The notes: generated from the letters alone by a model not told the origin. A stretch of 64,000 bases of DNA from Clostridiales bacterium (GCA_004553625.1 SFKX01000010.1:1-64000), one strand, 5' to 3'; positions 24,077-33,407 are shown, counted from the first letter of the stretch. Numbers and translations: made by a program.

Positions 24077-25027
24077 ATGGAAATGAAAAAGGCTAGAAAC
24101 ATTGAAATCATACGGCAGCTCTCGCTGCTTTTCCTTCTGCTGCTGGAGATCATACTGTTTTCGCTCCTGGCCGAGCGCTTCTTCAGTTTCAGCAACGCTA
24201 TAAGCATCCTGCGTCAGGTGTCCGTCACGGGCATCTCGGCGATGGGCATGTTCATGATAATCCTGCTGGGCGACATCGACCTTTCTGTCGGTTCCATGTA
24301 TGCCTTCATCGGCGTGGTCAGCGCGCTGATCTTCAAAACGACGGAGAGCGCCGTCCTCGCCATCATAGCGGCCCTGGTCATCGGAACGGGCATCGGTTTC
24401 ATAAACGGGACGATAACGGCGCGGTTCAAGATCCCCGCCTTCATAACCACCCTGGCCACCATGAGCGTGTGCAGCGGCTTTGCCTACATTATTACAAAGG
24501 GTACGCCCATCGGCGTGACGAATCCGGCGTTCACCTTCCTGGGCTCCGGCTACATCGCGGGCGTCATCCCGCTGCCGATAATCTTCATGCTCATCGTCCT
24601 GGCCCTGGGCTATTTCACGATGTATAAGACCCGCTTCGGCCGGCACATCTACGCCTGCGGCGGCAACGCTCAGGCGGCGAAATGGTCCGGCATAAACGCG
24701 GACAAAATAAAGGTGTTGGTGTTTGTCATCGCGGGCTTTCTGAACGGCTTTGCGGCCATCGTCCTGGCCGGGCGTCTGGGCGGCGGCCTACCCTCGGCGG
24801 GCGACGGCTCCGAGATGGACGTCATCACCGCCGTCGTCCTCGGCGGAACGAGCATGACGGGCGGCAAGGGCAAGCTCTGGGGCGTGGTCCTCGGCGTGCT
24901 CATAATAGGCGTGCTGACCGTCGGCCTCACGATGGTGGGCGTCTCGACCTACTGGCAGAACGTCATAAAGGGCGTCATCATAGTCGCCGCGGTCATAATA
25001 GATACCAAGGGTACAAAAACCGCCTGA
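24077..25027 (+). CDS. Sugar ABC transporter permease (RbsC type)
   Basis: 316 residues, very hydrophobic, with about eight to ten membrane segments. It contains the family motifs GDIDLSVGSMYAFIG and GGTSMTGGKGKLWGVVLG. ATG at 24077 follows GAGGTGTTGAGC; a GTG at 24068 is in frame but less well placed. It completes the importer with the two preceding genes. Only one permease is present, so it probably works as a homodimer. Confidence 0.93.
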   Translation: MEMKKARNIEIIRQLSLLFLLLLEIILFSLLAERFFSFSNAISILRQVSVTGISAMGMFMIILLGDIDLSVGSMYAFIGVVSALIFKTTESAVLAIIAALVIGTGIGFINGTITARFKIPAFITTLATMSVCSGFAYIITKGTPIGVTNPAFTFLGSGYIAGVIPLPIIFMLIVLALGYFTMYKTRFGRHIYACGGNAQAAKWSGINADKIKVLVFVIAGFLNGFAAIVLAGRLGGGLPSAGDGSEMDVITAVVLGGTSMTGGKGKLWGVVLGVLIIGVLTVGLTMVGVSTYWQNVIKGVIIVAAVIIDTKGTKTA

Positions 25028-25046
25028 ACTAAGGAGGAATACACAC

Positions 25047-26072
25047 ATGAGAACAATGGACGCCGTAATATTTCAGGACATAGGCAAGTGGGGCTTTGAA
25101 AAGCGCCCGGTCCCGGAGGTCAAAAGGCCGAACGACGTGCTCGTGGAGATGGAGGCCTGCAGCATCTGCGGCACGGACGTCCACGTCCTGAGCGACCCTC
25201 CCGGCTTTGCCGGGACCAAGGGCATCGTCCTGGGCCACGAGTGCGTCGGCACGGTGCTTGAAACGGGCGAAGCCGTCAGCGGGCTCAAGGCCGGCGACAG
25301 GGTCGTACTCATCCCGAACATCAACTGCGAGCACTGTGAATACTGCCGCATCGGCTGGCCCAACCTCTGCGAGAACGAGGAGATCATGGGCGTGACGATA
25401 GACGGCATCTTCGCCAAGTACTTCGTCGCGCCGGAGAAGGCGCTGACCAAGATCCCTGCGGATATGCCGAAGGACCTCGCGGTGTTCTGCGAGCCGGTGA
25501 ACTGCGTCATGGGCGCGATGGACACGGTGCGCGTCCTGCCGGGCGAGACCGCGCTGGTGCTGGGCGGCGGGCCGATCGGCCTCTACTATGCCATGCTGCT
25601 CAAGGCCAACGGCGCGGGCAAGGTGATCGTCTCGGAGCCCTCGGCCCTGCGCGCGGATATCGCACGCGAATGCGGCGCGGACCTCGTGGTGGACCCCACG
25701 AGCGAGGACCTGCGCTCCGTGGTCCTGCGCGAGACGAACGGCCTGGGCGCGGACATCTGCGCCGACGCCGTCGGCACCCTGCTGCCTGACGCCATAGCCT
25801 GCACACGCCGCGCCGGCCGCATAGTCATCATCGGCCTGAACGAGCACGCGCAGCAGACCATCTGCCAGACCGATATCATGAAGAACGGCCTCTTCGTCTA
25901 CGGCAACTACAACGGCCACTTCTCCATGAACCCGACCGTCAAGATGCTGAACTCCGGGCTCATCCCCGTCGAAAAGCTCATAACCCACAGGCTGCCGCTG
26001 TCGAAGTTCGGCGAAGGCCTGGAGGCCATGCGCTCCGGCGAGGCGCTCGAGGTCATCCTCTACCCGGACTGA
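25047..26072 (+). CDS. Zinc-dependent medium-chain alcohol dehydrogenase
   Basis: 341 residues, of the sorbitol/threonine dehydrogenase group, which oxidises a secondary alcohol of a polyol or sugar with NAD(P)+. The catalytic zinc site is seen as CSICGTDVH and GHECVG. The structural zinc has four Cys in CEHCEYCRIGWPNLC. The nucleotide-binding motif is VLGGGPIGLYYA. ATG follows AAGGAGGAATACACAC. It stands between the importer and the epimerase/oxidoreductase pair, so it most likely oxidises the imported compound or an intermediate. Confidence 0.92.
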   Translation: MRTMDAVIFQDIGKWGFEKRPVPEVKRPNDVLVEMEACSICGTDVHVLSDPPGFAGTKGIVLGHECVGTVLETGEAVSGLKAGDRVVLIPNINCEHCEYCRIGWPNLCENEEIMGVTIDGIFAKYFVAPEKALTKIPADMPKDLAVFCEPVNCVMGAMDTVRVLPGETALVLGGGPIGLYYAMLLKANGAGKVIVSEPSALRADIARECGADLVVDPTSEDLRSVVLRETNGLGADICADAVGTLLPDAIACTRRAGRIVIIGLNEHAQQTICQTDIMKNGLFVYGNYNGHFSMNPTVKMLNSGLIPVEKLITHRLPLSKFGEGLEAMRSGEALEVILYPD

Positions 26073-26087
26073 TAGGGGGGAGCGCCG

Positions 26088-26963
26088 ATGTATAAGTACA
26101 GCATGACCCAGTGGATAGTCGGAGACGAGGACATAGAGCAGTCCTTCCGCCGACTGAAGAACTGCGGATACGACGGCATTGAGTTCGCCGCGGAGCCCTA
26201 TACGCTGGACGCAGAGCGGCTGCTGGCGCTGATGGAGAAGTACGGGCTCTCCTGCACCTCGCTGTGCGGCATTTTCCCGGAGGAGCGTGACCTCACGGCC
26301 TCGGAGCCGGAGGCGGCCGAGGCGGCGGTGAAGTACGTCTGCGACAGCGCGGACCTGGCCGTGCGCGTGGGCGCGCCGCTCATGATAGTCGTCCCCTCGC
26401 CCGTGGGCCGGGTGGCCCCTCCGGCGGGCCGGAGCATAGAGGATATCCGCGCCTGCGCGGTGCGCAACATACGCCGCGCGGCGGACTACGCGCACAGCCG
26501 CGGCGTCATCCTGGCCATCGAGGCCATAAACAGATACGAGACCTACTTCGCCAACACCCTTGAGAAAGCGCTCAGCCTGGTCGAGGAGATAGACCACCCG
26601 GCTGTGAAGCTCATGGCCGACCTCTTCCACATGAGCCTGGAAGAGCGGGACATACCCCGGAGCCTGCGCATGATAGCAAAGCATCTGGTCCACGTCCACA
26701 TCGCGGACAACACGCGCGAGGCGGCGGGGCTGGGCTCCACGGACTTCCGGGCTGCGCTGAGAACGCTTATGGACATCGGCTACTGCGGAAGCCTGACGAT
26801 GGAGTTCATGCCGCGCCTGGCGAACCCCTATGAGTCCGGCGCGCTGAGCACGCAGTCTGAGCTGATGGACGTCTACGCGAAGCAATCAATAGATTATATG
26901 AGGTGCGTGGAGGCAAGCCTCACCTGCGCCGCCCCGGAAAGGAACTGCCAAGAGCATGAGTAA
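26088..26963 (+). CDS. TIM-barrel sugar isomerase/epimerase
   Basis: 291 residues. Metal ligands: Glu in AIEAINRYETY, Asp and His in MADLFHMS, His in HVHIADNT and Glu in TMEFMP. It shares the NRYETY signature and overall layout with the epimerase at 20579, so the operon carries two members of the same subfamily. It overlaps the following oxidoreductase gene by 8 bases. Confidence 0.88.
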   Translation: MYKYSMTQWIVGDEDIEQSFRRLKNCGYDGIEFAAEPYTLDAERLLALMEKYGLSCTSLCGIFPEERDLTASEPEAAEAAVKYVCDSADLAVRVGAPLMIVVPSPVGRVAPPAGRSIEDIRACAVRNIRRAADYAHSRGVILAIEAINRYETYFANTLEKALSLVEEIDHPAVKLMADLFHMSLEERDIPRSLRMIAKHLVHVHIADNTREAAGLGSTDFRAALRTLMDIGYCGSLTMEFMPRLANPYESGALSTQSELMDVYAKQSIDYMRCVEASLTCAAPERNCQEHE

Positions 26964-28104
26964 GAAACTGAGCTGCGGAATGGTAGGCGGCGACCTGGGC
27001 AGCTTCATCGGCAACGTACACCGCAGCGCGATGATGCTGGACCCGAGGGTCCGCCTGGTGAGCGGCTGCTTTTCCCGACACGCGGAGAAAAACGCCGCCT
27101 GTGGAGAGAGGTTCGACATTGACCCCTCGCGCCTGTATACAGACTGGCGCGAGATGGTGAAGGCGGAGGCCGCGCGAGGCGAGGACAAGATAGACTTTGT
27201 CTCCGTCTGCACGCCGAACTATGTCCACTACGAGGTCTGCCGCGAGTTTCTGCTCGCGGGCGTGAACGTGGTCTGCGAAAAGCCGCTGTGCTTTGAGGTC
27301 TCGGAGGCGGAGGAACTCTGCCGCCTGGCGAAGGAGCGCGGCCTGGTGTTTGCCGTTACATACACCTATACCGGCTACAACATGGTGAAGGTCATGCGGC
27401 AGATGATAGGCCGCGGCGACATCGGGGACATCGTATCCGTGAGCGCGGAATATGTGCAGGACTGGCTGCTGGACGAGCTCTCCCACGAGGGCGAGGTGAA
27501 CTCCGGCATTTGGCGCACGGACCCGAAGTTCACCGGCATAGGCAACACGGTGGGCGACATCGGCACGCACATGGAGAACATAGTCCACTACCTCACGGGC
27601 CTGCGCATAAAGCGCCTGTGCGCCACGGTGGACCGCTACGGCAAGAAGCTCGACTACAACGACAACATCCTCGTGGAGTATGAGAACGGCGTCCACGGTT
27701 CGTACTGGTGCAGCCAGGTGGCGGCGGGCAAGCTGAACGGGCTGCGCCTGGGCATTTACGGGACCAAAGGCGCGCTGGAGTGGGAGCAGCATTACCCGGA
27801 CTACGTCCGCTATACGCGGCACGGCGAGGCGCCGCAGATACTGTCGAAGGGCTGCGCCTTTCTGGACGTGCCGGCAGCCGCGGGAGCGAGGCTGCCCAGC
27901 GGACATCCCGAGGGCTTCTATTGCGCCTTTGCGAACATCTACCGCAACGTCGCAACGACGCTCCTGAAGCTGAAGTCCGGCGAGACCCCGACGGCCGAGG
28001 ACCTGGACTTCCAGACCGTCGAAAACGGCCTGGACGGCGTGCGCTTCGTCCACGCTGTCATCGAGTCCGGCGAGAAGGACTCCGCCTGGGTGGAGCTGGG
28101 CTGA
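26956..28104 (+). CDS. Gfo/Idh/MocA-family oxidoreductase
   Basis: 382 residues; NAD(P)-dependent sugar or inositol dehydrogenase family. The N-terminal Rossmann fold has a GMVGGDLGSFIG turn. CEKPLCFEV is the family EKP motif, whose Lys takes part in catalysis. NTVGDIGTHMENIVHYL carries the GDIGxH His motif. It is the last gene of the operon. Together with the epimerases and the alcohol dehydrogenase it suggests a keto-sugar or cyclitol route. Confidence 0.92.
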   Translation: MSKKLSCGMVGGDLGSFIGNVHRSAMMLDPRVRLVSGCFSRHAEKNAACGERFDIDPSRLYTDWREMVKAEAARGEDKIDFVSVCTPNYVHYEVCREFLLAGVNVVCEKPLCFEVSEAEELCRLAKERGLVFAVTYTYTGYNMVKVMRQMIGRGDIGDIVSVSAEYVQDWLLDELSHEGEVNSGIWRTDPKFTGIGNTVGDIGTHMENIVHYLTGLRIKRLCATVDRYGKKLDYNDNILVEYENGVHGSYWCSQVAAGKLNGLRLGIYGTKGALEWEQHYPDYVRYTRHGEAPQILSKGCAFLDVPAAAGARLPSGHPEGFYCAFANIYRNVATTLLKLKSGETPTAEDLDFQTVENGLDGVRFVHAVIESGEKDSAWVELG

Positions 28105-28121
28105 GCCTGAGAAAAGAATAC

Positions 28122-28157
28122 GCCCCCGCAACGGCTGAGGCCGGAGCGGGGGCTTTT
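28122..28157 (+). terminator. Terminator of the sugar operon
   Basis: 8-bp GC stem (28122-28129 with 28146-28153) followed by TTTT, 18 bases after the oxidoreductase stop. The minus-strand flank is also T-rich, so it may also end the convergent transporter gene. Confidence 0.8.
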
Positions 28158-28166
28158 CGCATCTTG

Positions 28167-29627
28167 TTACAGGAGCAGACTTCCGAGCAGACTGCCCAGG
28201 GTCAAGCCTATCGCCATTTGAATGAGCAGGATAAGCATGCCCCATTTGAGAATGGTCTTGCTGTCCCCCCAGCCGGAGGCGTAAGCCACGGCGGCGGCGG
28301 GGGTGGCGGGCGCGGTGGCCCAGCCGTTCTGTGCGGCGCTGGTTATGAGGATGGAGAGCAGCATCGGCTCAAGCATACCCTCGTATACGCTCATGCAAAG
28401 CGGCAGCGCCACGGTATAGACGGCGGAGAGCGCCACGGAGTTCGAGCAGAAATTGGTCAGCACGTTCACGATGAGGACCATCAGGATAAGGAACACCGTG
28501 GGGTGTACGCCCGAGAAAACGGGGGAGAGGATCTGGGAGAGCCATTCGGATATCCCAGCCTCCGGCTCGCCCATGAAGGAGCCGAGCCCCATGATGGAGG
28601 CGATGAAGAGGAAGGTGGGCCAGTTGACGGCTTTGACGGCGTCACCCCAGTCGAGGATCTTCTCACCGTCCACGGTGATGAAGTTCATGAGAAACAGCGC
28701 GATCAGCGGCGGTATGCAGTTGCTGATCTTGCTGAGAATGGGGTAAACAGACGGCAATATGTATCGGCTCAGTCCCGGCAGGAGCCAGAGCACAACGCAG
28801 GCGCAGTAGAAGGCAACGGACCACTTTTCCCGCTTCGATACTTTGCCGCAGGACGCGGCGAGCATGTCGTAGTCGATGCCAGAAAAGCTGCTTACGTCCG
28901 GTTTCCAGACCAGGCGTACCAGGAGGTACACTACCACTGAACTGACCACCGATATCGGCGTGCCGATCGCGCAGAAGAGGAAGAAGTCCATGGGCTCCCC
29001 TGTGTAGGACTCATAAAGCGAGAAGCCCTGCGTGGTGACGGCATGCGAGATGGGGTTGGAGCCATTGGCCAGCTGCGAGACCACAACGGTACACAGCAGC
29101 AGCATGGATGAGAGCTGGCAGCGCCTGCCCTTATCCAGACCCACGTTCTCAAAGATGCTGAGGAGAATGGGCATCAGGATCATGATGCAGGTCGCAGCGG
29201 AGAGGAAGAGGTTCAGGACATAGACCGCCGTGAAATACATCGCCACGGTCCACCATGGGCTTTTTCGCGCGAGCGAGTTCGTGAGGAACCAGATGGCTAT
29301 CCGTCTGGCCGCGCCGCTCTCCGTCAGGCTGCTGGCCAGCATGAAGCAGAAGAGCAGAAACACCACCGTGCTGTTGCCGAAGGTAGCCTGAGTGACCTGC
29401 GATACGCTTACCCCCGGCACGGTCATGAGCGCGAATACCACCGCCATGCTCGTCCAGCCCGTCCCCCAGCTCAGGAACAGCACTATCGCTGAAACGAGGA
29501 CGCCCAGGATCTGAAAGCCGGTCTCCGGCAGTCCTGGAGGGGCAGGCAGGAGCTTTGTAGCGACAAAAGCCAGCACCCCCGCCGCCAGCGCAGCGTACTT
29601 CGACGCGGATGTTTTATGTGCAGTCAT
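28167..29627 (-). CDS. DASS/SLC13-family organic-anion transporter (copy 1)
   Basis: 486 residues, with about 12-14 hydrophobic segments. The two family signature regions are NGSNPISHAVTT in the middle and GWATAPATPAAAVAYAS near the C-terminus. These sodium- or exchange-driven carriers move di- and tricarboxylates and related anions. It is closely paralogous to the protein at 30694-32154, with shared stretches such as LSWGTGW and MGLGSFMG. It is last in the run transporter, ketopantoate-reductase-like enzyme, transporter. Confidence 0.88.
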   Translation of the reverse strand: MTAHKTSASKYAALAAGVLAFVATKLLPAPPGLPETGFQILGVLVSAIVLFLSWGTGWTSMAVVFALMTVPGVSVSQVTQATFGNSTVVFLLFCFMLASSLTESGAARRIAIWFLTNSLARKSPWWTVAMYFTAVYVLNLFLSAATCIMILMPILLSIFENVGLDKGRRCQLSSMLLLCTVVVSQLANGSNPISHAVTTQGFSLYESYTGEPMDFFLFCAIGTPISVVSSVVVYLLVRLVWKPDVSSFSGIDYDMLAASCGKVSKREKWSVAFYCACVVLWLLPGLSRYILPSVYPILSKISNCIPPLIALFLMNFITVDGEKILDWGDAVKAVNWPTFLFIASIMGLGSFMGEPEAGISEWLSQILSPVFSGVHPTVFLILMVLIVNVLTNFCSNSVALSAVYTVALPLCMSVYEGMLEPMLLSILITSAAQNGWATAPATPAAAVAYASGWGDSKTILKWGMLILLIQMAIGLTLGSLLGSLLL

Positions 29628-29659
29628 TTATTTCTCCAGACTCTAGTCATGTTTGAGAC

Positions 29660-29690
29660 CCGCCCCGGTTCTCTGGCGAGACCGGGGCGG
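29660..29690 (-). other. GC-rich stem-loop after the ketopantoate-reductase-like gene
   Basis: Perfect 10-bp stem (29660-29669 with 29681-29690), 11-nt loop, between that gene's stop and the start of transporter copy 1. No T-tract follows on the minus strand; AGGGTTTTATT follows on the plus strand. It may damp or protect the mRNA between the genes. Confidence 0.5.
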
Positions 29691-29696
29691 AGGGTT

Positions 29697-30659
29697 TTAT
29701 TGATCTTTATAGATGGACTCGTAGTTCCCCTGGATGGATCTCACGACTTCGGAGAGCACATCGCAGACCGGGGTAGGCACGTTGGCCATCTTGCCGTAGG
29801 TCGAGATCGCGCCCGAGAGGGTGTCCACCTCAGTGGGCCGCTTGTAGATGAGCAGATCCTGGGCGAGGGAGGGGTAGTAGTCGCCGTAGCTCTTGACGGT
29901 GGTCGGCACGTCGGCTATGAGCCCGTCGTAGAGGTTCGGCGCAACGCCCATGGCCGCGGCCACGTCGCTGGCCTCCTTGAGTATGGCCTTGACCAGACCG
30001 AAGCCGTGCTCGTCCTCATAGACCTTCTTCATCGTGAGGCCCAGGACCGCGCAGACCGTGTTGAAGCCGCTGTTGGCGGCCGCCTTTTTCCAGATGTAGG
30101 GCCGGATGTCATCGTGGTACTCGGGGGCGAGGCCGCCCTTTGCAAAGGCATCCACGATGTACTTGCAGGCTGCGGCGCTGAGGTCGGTGCGCTCGATGGG
30201 GCCGAGGAACATGTTCGAGATGCCCAGGCTGGGCTTGGCAACGCAGCGTCCGGGGCCGGGCAGCTCAGTACCCATGCGCCCGCAGCCGCATCCGATGCGG
30301 CCCATAGGCACAAACTCGCTCAGGGCCAGGTCGTTGCCGAGGCCGTTCTGAAGTGAGATGACGACGGTGTTTTCACCGATACAGCACATGGCGCCCTGCA
30401 TTGCGCTCCTGGTGTGCGTGGACTTTACAAGGACGATGAGTATGTCGCAGAGCCCGACCTCCTCGGCCGTATACGCCGTGTGGAAACCGGTGACGACGCG
30501 CTCGCCGTTGTGGTCCTTGAAGATGAGGCCGTGGTCGCGCACTGCGTCCATGTGGGCGCGGTTGAGGTCAATGAGCCAGATATCGTCAATGCCGCCGAGC
30601 TTCATGTAGGCCGCGAAGGCGCTTCCGGTGGCGCCGCTGCCGAGTATAGCAACTTTCAT
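29697..30659 (-). CDS. Ketopantoate reductase (ApbA/PanE)-family 2-hydroxyacid/2-oxoacid oxidoreductase
   Basis: 320 residues. N-terminal nucleotide-binding GSGATGSAFAAYM, then LVKSTHT and LQNGLGN, which match the PanE core; WKKAAANSGFNTVCAVLG contains the catalytic Lys and the substrate-binding Asn region. PanE reduces 2-dehydropantoate with NADPH in pantothenate synthesis. Here the gene stands between two organic-anion transporters and opposite an acyl-phosphate pathway, so a catabolic 2-oxo/2-hydroxy acid role is at least as likely as pantoate synthesis. Confidence 0.85.
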   Translation of the reverse strand: MKVAILGSGATGSAFAAYMKLGGIDDIWLIDLNRAHMDAVRDHGLIFKDHNGERVVTGFHTAYTAEEVGLCDILIVLVKSTHTRSAMQGAMCCIGENTVVISLQNGLGNDLALSEFVPMGRIGCGCGRMGTELPGPGRCVAKPSLGISNMFLGPIERTDLSAAACKYIVDAFAKGGLAPEYHDDIRPYIWKKAAANSGFNTVCAVLGLTMKKVYEDEHGFGLVKAILKEASDVAAAMGVAPNLYDGLIADVPTTVKSYGDYYPSLAQDLLIYKRPTEVDTLSGAISTYGKMANVPTPVCDVLSEVVRSIQGNYESIYKDQ

Positions 30660-30693
30660 TTTTAGAGCATCCTTTCTGTCAGTAGTACCCGTC

Positions 30694-32154
30694 TTAGAGC
30701 AGGACGGAGCCGAGCGCGTAGCCGAGGGTCATGGTCACGATGACGTGCAGCACCATGGCCAGCAGACCCCAGACGATCATGGACTTGGTATCGACCCAAT
30801 CGGAGCCGTAGACGACGGCGGCGGTCGGGCTGGCGGGAGGCGTGGTCCAACCGTTGTTGGCGGCGCTGGTCACGAGCGCGGCCACGAGGAACACGCTGAT
30901 CTGTCCCTCGTACACGCCCATTGCCAGAGGCATTGCGACGGCGAGCATGACGGAGACGGTGACGGTGTTGGAGGTGAAGTTCGTCATGAGATCCGCGAGC
31001 AGGACCATGATGACGAGGAATACGAAGGGGCTGATGTTAGAGAACACCGGCGCAAGCACCTGGCTCATCCAGTCGGGGATACCGATGTTGGCGTTGCCCA
31101 TGAAAGAGCCGAGGCCCATTATGGAAGCGATGAACATGAACGAGGGCCAGTTGACGGACTTGACCGCCTCGCCCCAAGCGAGGACGGGCTCGCCGTCTAC
31201 CTTGATGAAGTTCATGAGGAAGAGCGCCGCCAGCGGGGGCAGGCAATTGTTTATCTTGTTGAAAAACTCCGCGGAGGCCGGCCAGACATATTCGCTCAGG
31301 CCGGGCATCATCCACAGAATGACGCAGACGATGTAGAAGAAAATGGAGTATTTCTCTTTTTTGGTCATGGGTCCGACGGTGGACTTGAGCGCCTCATAGT
31401 TGATGCCGGTGAGCATGCTGACGTCCGGACGCCAGATGAAGCGGACCATGAAGAAGAACAGCAGGAAGCTCACGATGGCGATGGGCGTTCCGATGGCGCA
31501 GTAGGTGAAGAAATCCATGGCCTCGCCTGTGAAGGACTCATAGAACGAGAAGCCCTGGAGCGTGGTGGCGTGAGAGATGGGGTTGCCGCCGTTGGAGAGC
31601 AGGCCGGTGACCAGGGTGCCGAGCATGATCGCCACGGCGATGGGGGCCTTCTGCTCCTTCTTGACGCCGACGCTCTCAAGCAGCTCGACGGCAATGGGGA
31701 GCATGACGAATATCGTTGCGGCGGTGGAGAGGACGTAGTTGAGCACGAAGTTGGCGGTGAAGTACATTATTACCGTCCACCAGGGGCTCTTACGGGCGAG
31801 ATTGTTTGTGAGGAACCAGACGGCGATACGCCTTGCGGCGCCGCTCTTTGTGAGACATGCGGCGAGCATCATGCAGAACATCAGGAACACGACGGTGTTG
31901 TTGCCGAAGGTGGCCTGGGTGACCTGGGATACGCTCAGACCGGGGACAGTCATAAGAGCGAAGATGATAGCCATGCTGGGCCAACCGGTGCCCCAGCTCA
32001 GAAAGAGTATGATAGCGCCTACAAGGATGCCGAGGACCTGAAAGCCTGCCTGTGACAGCCCCGCAGGGGGCGCTATGAGGCCGGTGGCAAACATGCAGAA
32101 CAGCGCAACAACGAGCGCTATCCATTTACCGGCCGAGGTTTTCTTTGCGGACAT
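30694..32154 (-). CDS. DASS/SLC13-family organic-anion transporter (copy 2)
   Basis: 486 residues, the same length as copy 1. Signature regions: NGGNPISHATTLQG and GWTTPPASPTAAVVYGS. The start ATG at 32154 follows GGGAGGAGAATT; the frame extends further upstream without a site. It is the first gene of the minus-strand group and is divergent from the GntR regulator across a 337-base AT-rich gap. Confidence 0.9.
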   Translation of the reverse strand: MSAKKTSAGKWIALVVALFCMFATGLIAPPAGLSQAGFQVLGILVGAIILFLSWGTGWPSMAIIFALMTVPGLSVSQVTQATFGNNTVVFLMFCMMLAACLTKSGAARRIAVWFLTNNLARKSPWWTVIMYFTANFVLNYVLSTAATIFVMLPIAVELLESVGVKKEQKAPIAVAIMLGTLVTGLLSNGGNPISHATTLQGFSFYESFTGEAMDFFTYCAIGTPIAIVSFLLFFFMVRFIWRPDVSMLTGINYEALKSTVGPMTKKEKYSIFFYIVCVILWMMPGLSEYVWPASAEFFNKINNCLPPLAALFLMNFIKVDGEPVLAWGEAVKSVNWPSFMFIASIMGLGSFMGNANIGIPDWMSQVLAPVFSNISPFVFLVIMVLLADLMTNFTSNTVTVSVMLAVAMPLAMGVYEGQISVFLVAALVTSAANNGWTTPPASPTAAVVYGSDWVDTKSMIVWGLLAMVLHVIVTMTLGYALGSVLL

Positions 32155-32491
32155 AATTCTCCTCCCATTTCTTTTGTGCCGCAGCATCGACCCTCGCGCT
32201 ACCAGCCGCGTTTGGTTCAATGTGCACATATTTTTCCCCTGTCTTGGCCCAAAAGACAGACAAATTGCAGCACAATAGTAACTTGCAAAAAGTTTGTGTG
32301 TCAAAAAAAGCGGAAAGCGGCGTGAATTGGTCAGAAAATCGCGCAGTTTGCTCCCGAGTGGTTTTGTAAAGACTCACAGTTTGATAGCGCCAAAATTAAC
32401 AATCTTTTTTGCAGTTATTACAAATTGACATTCGGTTCTTTGACGTTTATTTTAATTTATAAGTAAAACAAATCAAAAGGAGGCTTCGCTT
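32155..32491. promoter_or_regulatory. Divergent control region between transporter and gntR genes
   Basis: AT-rich and without a gene. An inverted repeat at 32239-32259 (CTGTCTT, 7-nt spacer, AAGACAG) lies close to the transporter side and could be an operator. On the plus strand TTGACA (32425-32430) and TATTTT (32448-32453) are 17 bases apart and could drive gntR. An AAAGGAGG site precedes the gntR ATG. Confidence 0.5.
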
Positions 32492-33223
32492 ATGAAACAA
32501 GATAACAGGGGCGCCCGTATGGAGCAGATGCGGGCGGAAAACCCTTTCCTCTCCAATACTGAGGTGGTATACCGGCTCATCCGCGAGGACATCGTGGAGC
32601 ACCGGATGAAGCCCGGCCAGAAGATAAACCAGGAGCAGCTGGCGGACGAGCTGAACATCAGCCGCACTCCGGTGAGGGACGCTCTGGCCATCCTTGAGAA
32701 CGACGGTTATCTCATCAAGGGCGCTCAGGGCTATGTGGTCTACGAGATGAAGATAGGCGACTACATGATGCTGCTGGACCTGCGCATAGCCATAGAGCGC
32801 CTGGCCGTGCGCCTGGCGTGTTCGCGCATACGCAACTCCGAGGCGGAGAAGATAAAGAAGAACCTGGACGAGACCCGCGCCCTCCTGGAGAAATGCTACA
32901 ATACCGCCTGGGACAAGGACTTTGCGATCATAGACGAGCAAAAGGCCAAAAAGCTCTTCTTCGAGTTCGGAAAGAAGGACCAGGAGTTCCACCGCCTTGT
33001 TGTCGCCGCTTCGCACAACAAGTACGTCATCCAGGCCTACGACGACCTGCTACCGAAGATACATTTCTTCCGCTTTTTCGCGCTGGACGTGAACGCCATC
33101 CTCAACATGGTGGAGCGGCACCAGATGATCTACAAAGCCATAATCAGCCGGGACGAGGAGCTCGCGGAGCACAAGATGCAGACTCATCTGGCGCTGACGG
33201 TCAGCCGTGCGATGCGGTACTGA
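32492..33223 (+). CDS. GntR-family (FadR-type) transcriptional regulator
   Basis: 243 residues. The winged helix near residues 20-90 shows YRLIREDIVEHRMKPGQKI and LNISRTPVRDALAILENDGYL. The C-terminal helical FCD-type ligand domain includes DLRIAIERLAVRLA, and DQEFHRLVVAASHN carries likely metal or ligand contacts. Such regulators usually sense an organic acid or acyl compound. It lies between the divergent transporters and the acyl-phosphate operon, so it probably controls both. Confidence 0.92.
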   Translation: MKQDNRGARMEQMRAENPFLSNTEVVYRLIREDIVEHRMKPGQKINQEQLADELNISRTPVRDALAILENDGYLIKGAQGYVVYEMKIGDYMMLLDLRIAIERLAVRLACSRIRNSEAEKIKKNLDETRALLEKCYNTAWDKDFAIIDEQKAKKLFFEFGKKDQEFHRLVVAASHNKYVIQAYDDLLPKIHFFRFFALDVNAILNMVERHQMIYKAIISRDEELAEHKMQTHLALTVSRAMRY

Positions 33224-33260
33224 CAGTCCGGCAGGCTGCTGAAAAAACAGGACACAAAAA

Positions 33261-33300
33261 GGAGATTTGCGCAAATTCCTGCGCAGATCTTCTTTTTTTG
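33261..33300 (+). terminator. Terminator of the gntR gene
   Basis: 11-bp stem with one G-U (33263-33273 with 33281-33290... T-rich tail TCTTTTTTTG), 40 bases after the gntR stop. It isolates gntR from the following operon. Confidence 0.8.
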
Positions 33301-33350
33301 ACCAAAATTCGACACGCCTACCGGGAAGGTTTATAGTGAAAACAACCAAA

Positions 33351-33407
33351 GCCCGGGCGGGCCCACGCCCGGGCCGGGAACCAAGGGGGCGGGCCGCGAC
33401 CAGCCGC
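33351..33407 (+). other. Two GC-rich hairpins in the leader of the butyrate kinase operon
   Basis: Hairpin 1 pairs 33351-33359 with 33366-33374 (9 bp, 6-nt loop). Hairpin 2 pairs GGCCGCG with CGCGGCC shortly after it. They lie between the gntR terminator and the butyrate kinase ribosome binding site. No T-tract follows. A regulatory leader or a strong mRNA cap structure are both possible. Confidence 0.4.

Noticed and set aside
18229..28104. C-glycoside deglycosidase (Dgp/Cgd-type) locus
   Set aside because: A TIM-barrel isomerase and a Gfo/Idh/MocA enzyme are present, but the small beta-sandwich partner subunit of those enzymes is absent.
29697..30659. Pantothenate biosynthesis operon (panE)
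   Set aside because: No panB, panC or panD is adjacent; the neighbours are transporters and an acyl-phosphate pathway.
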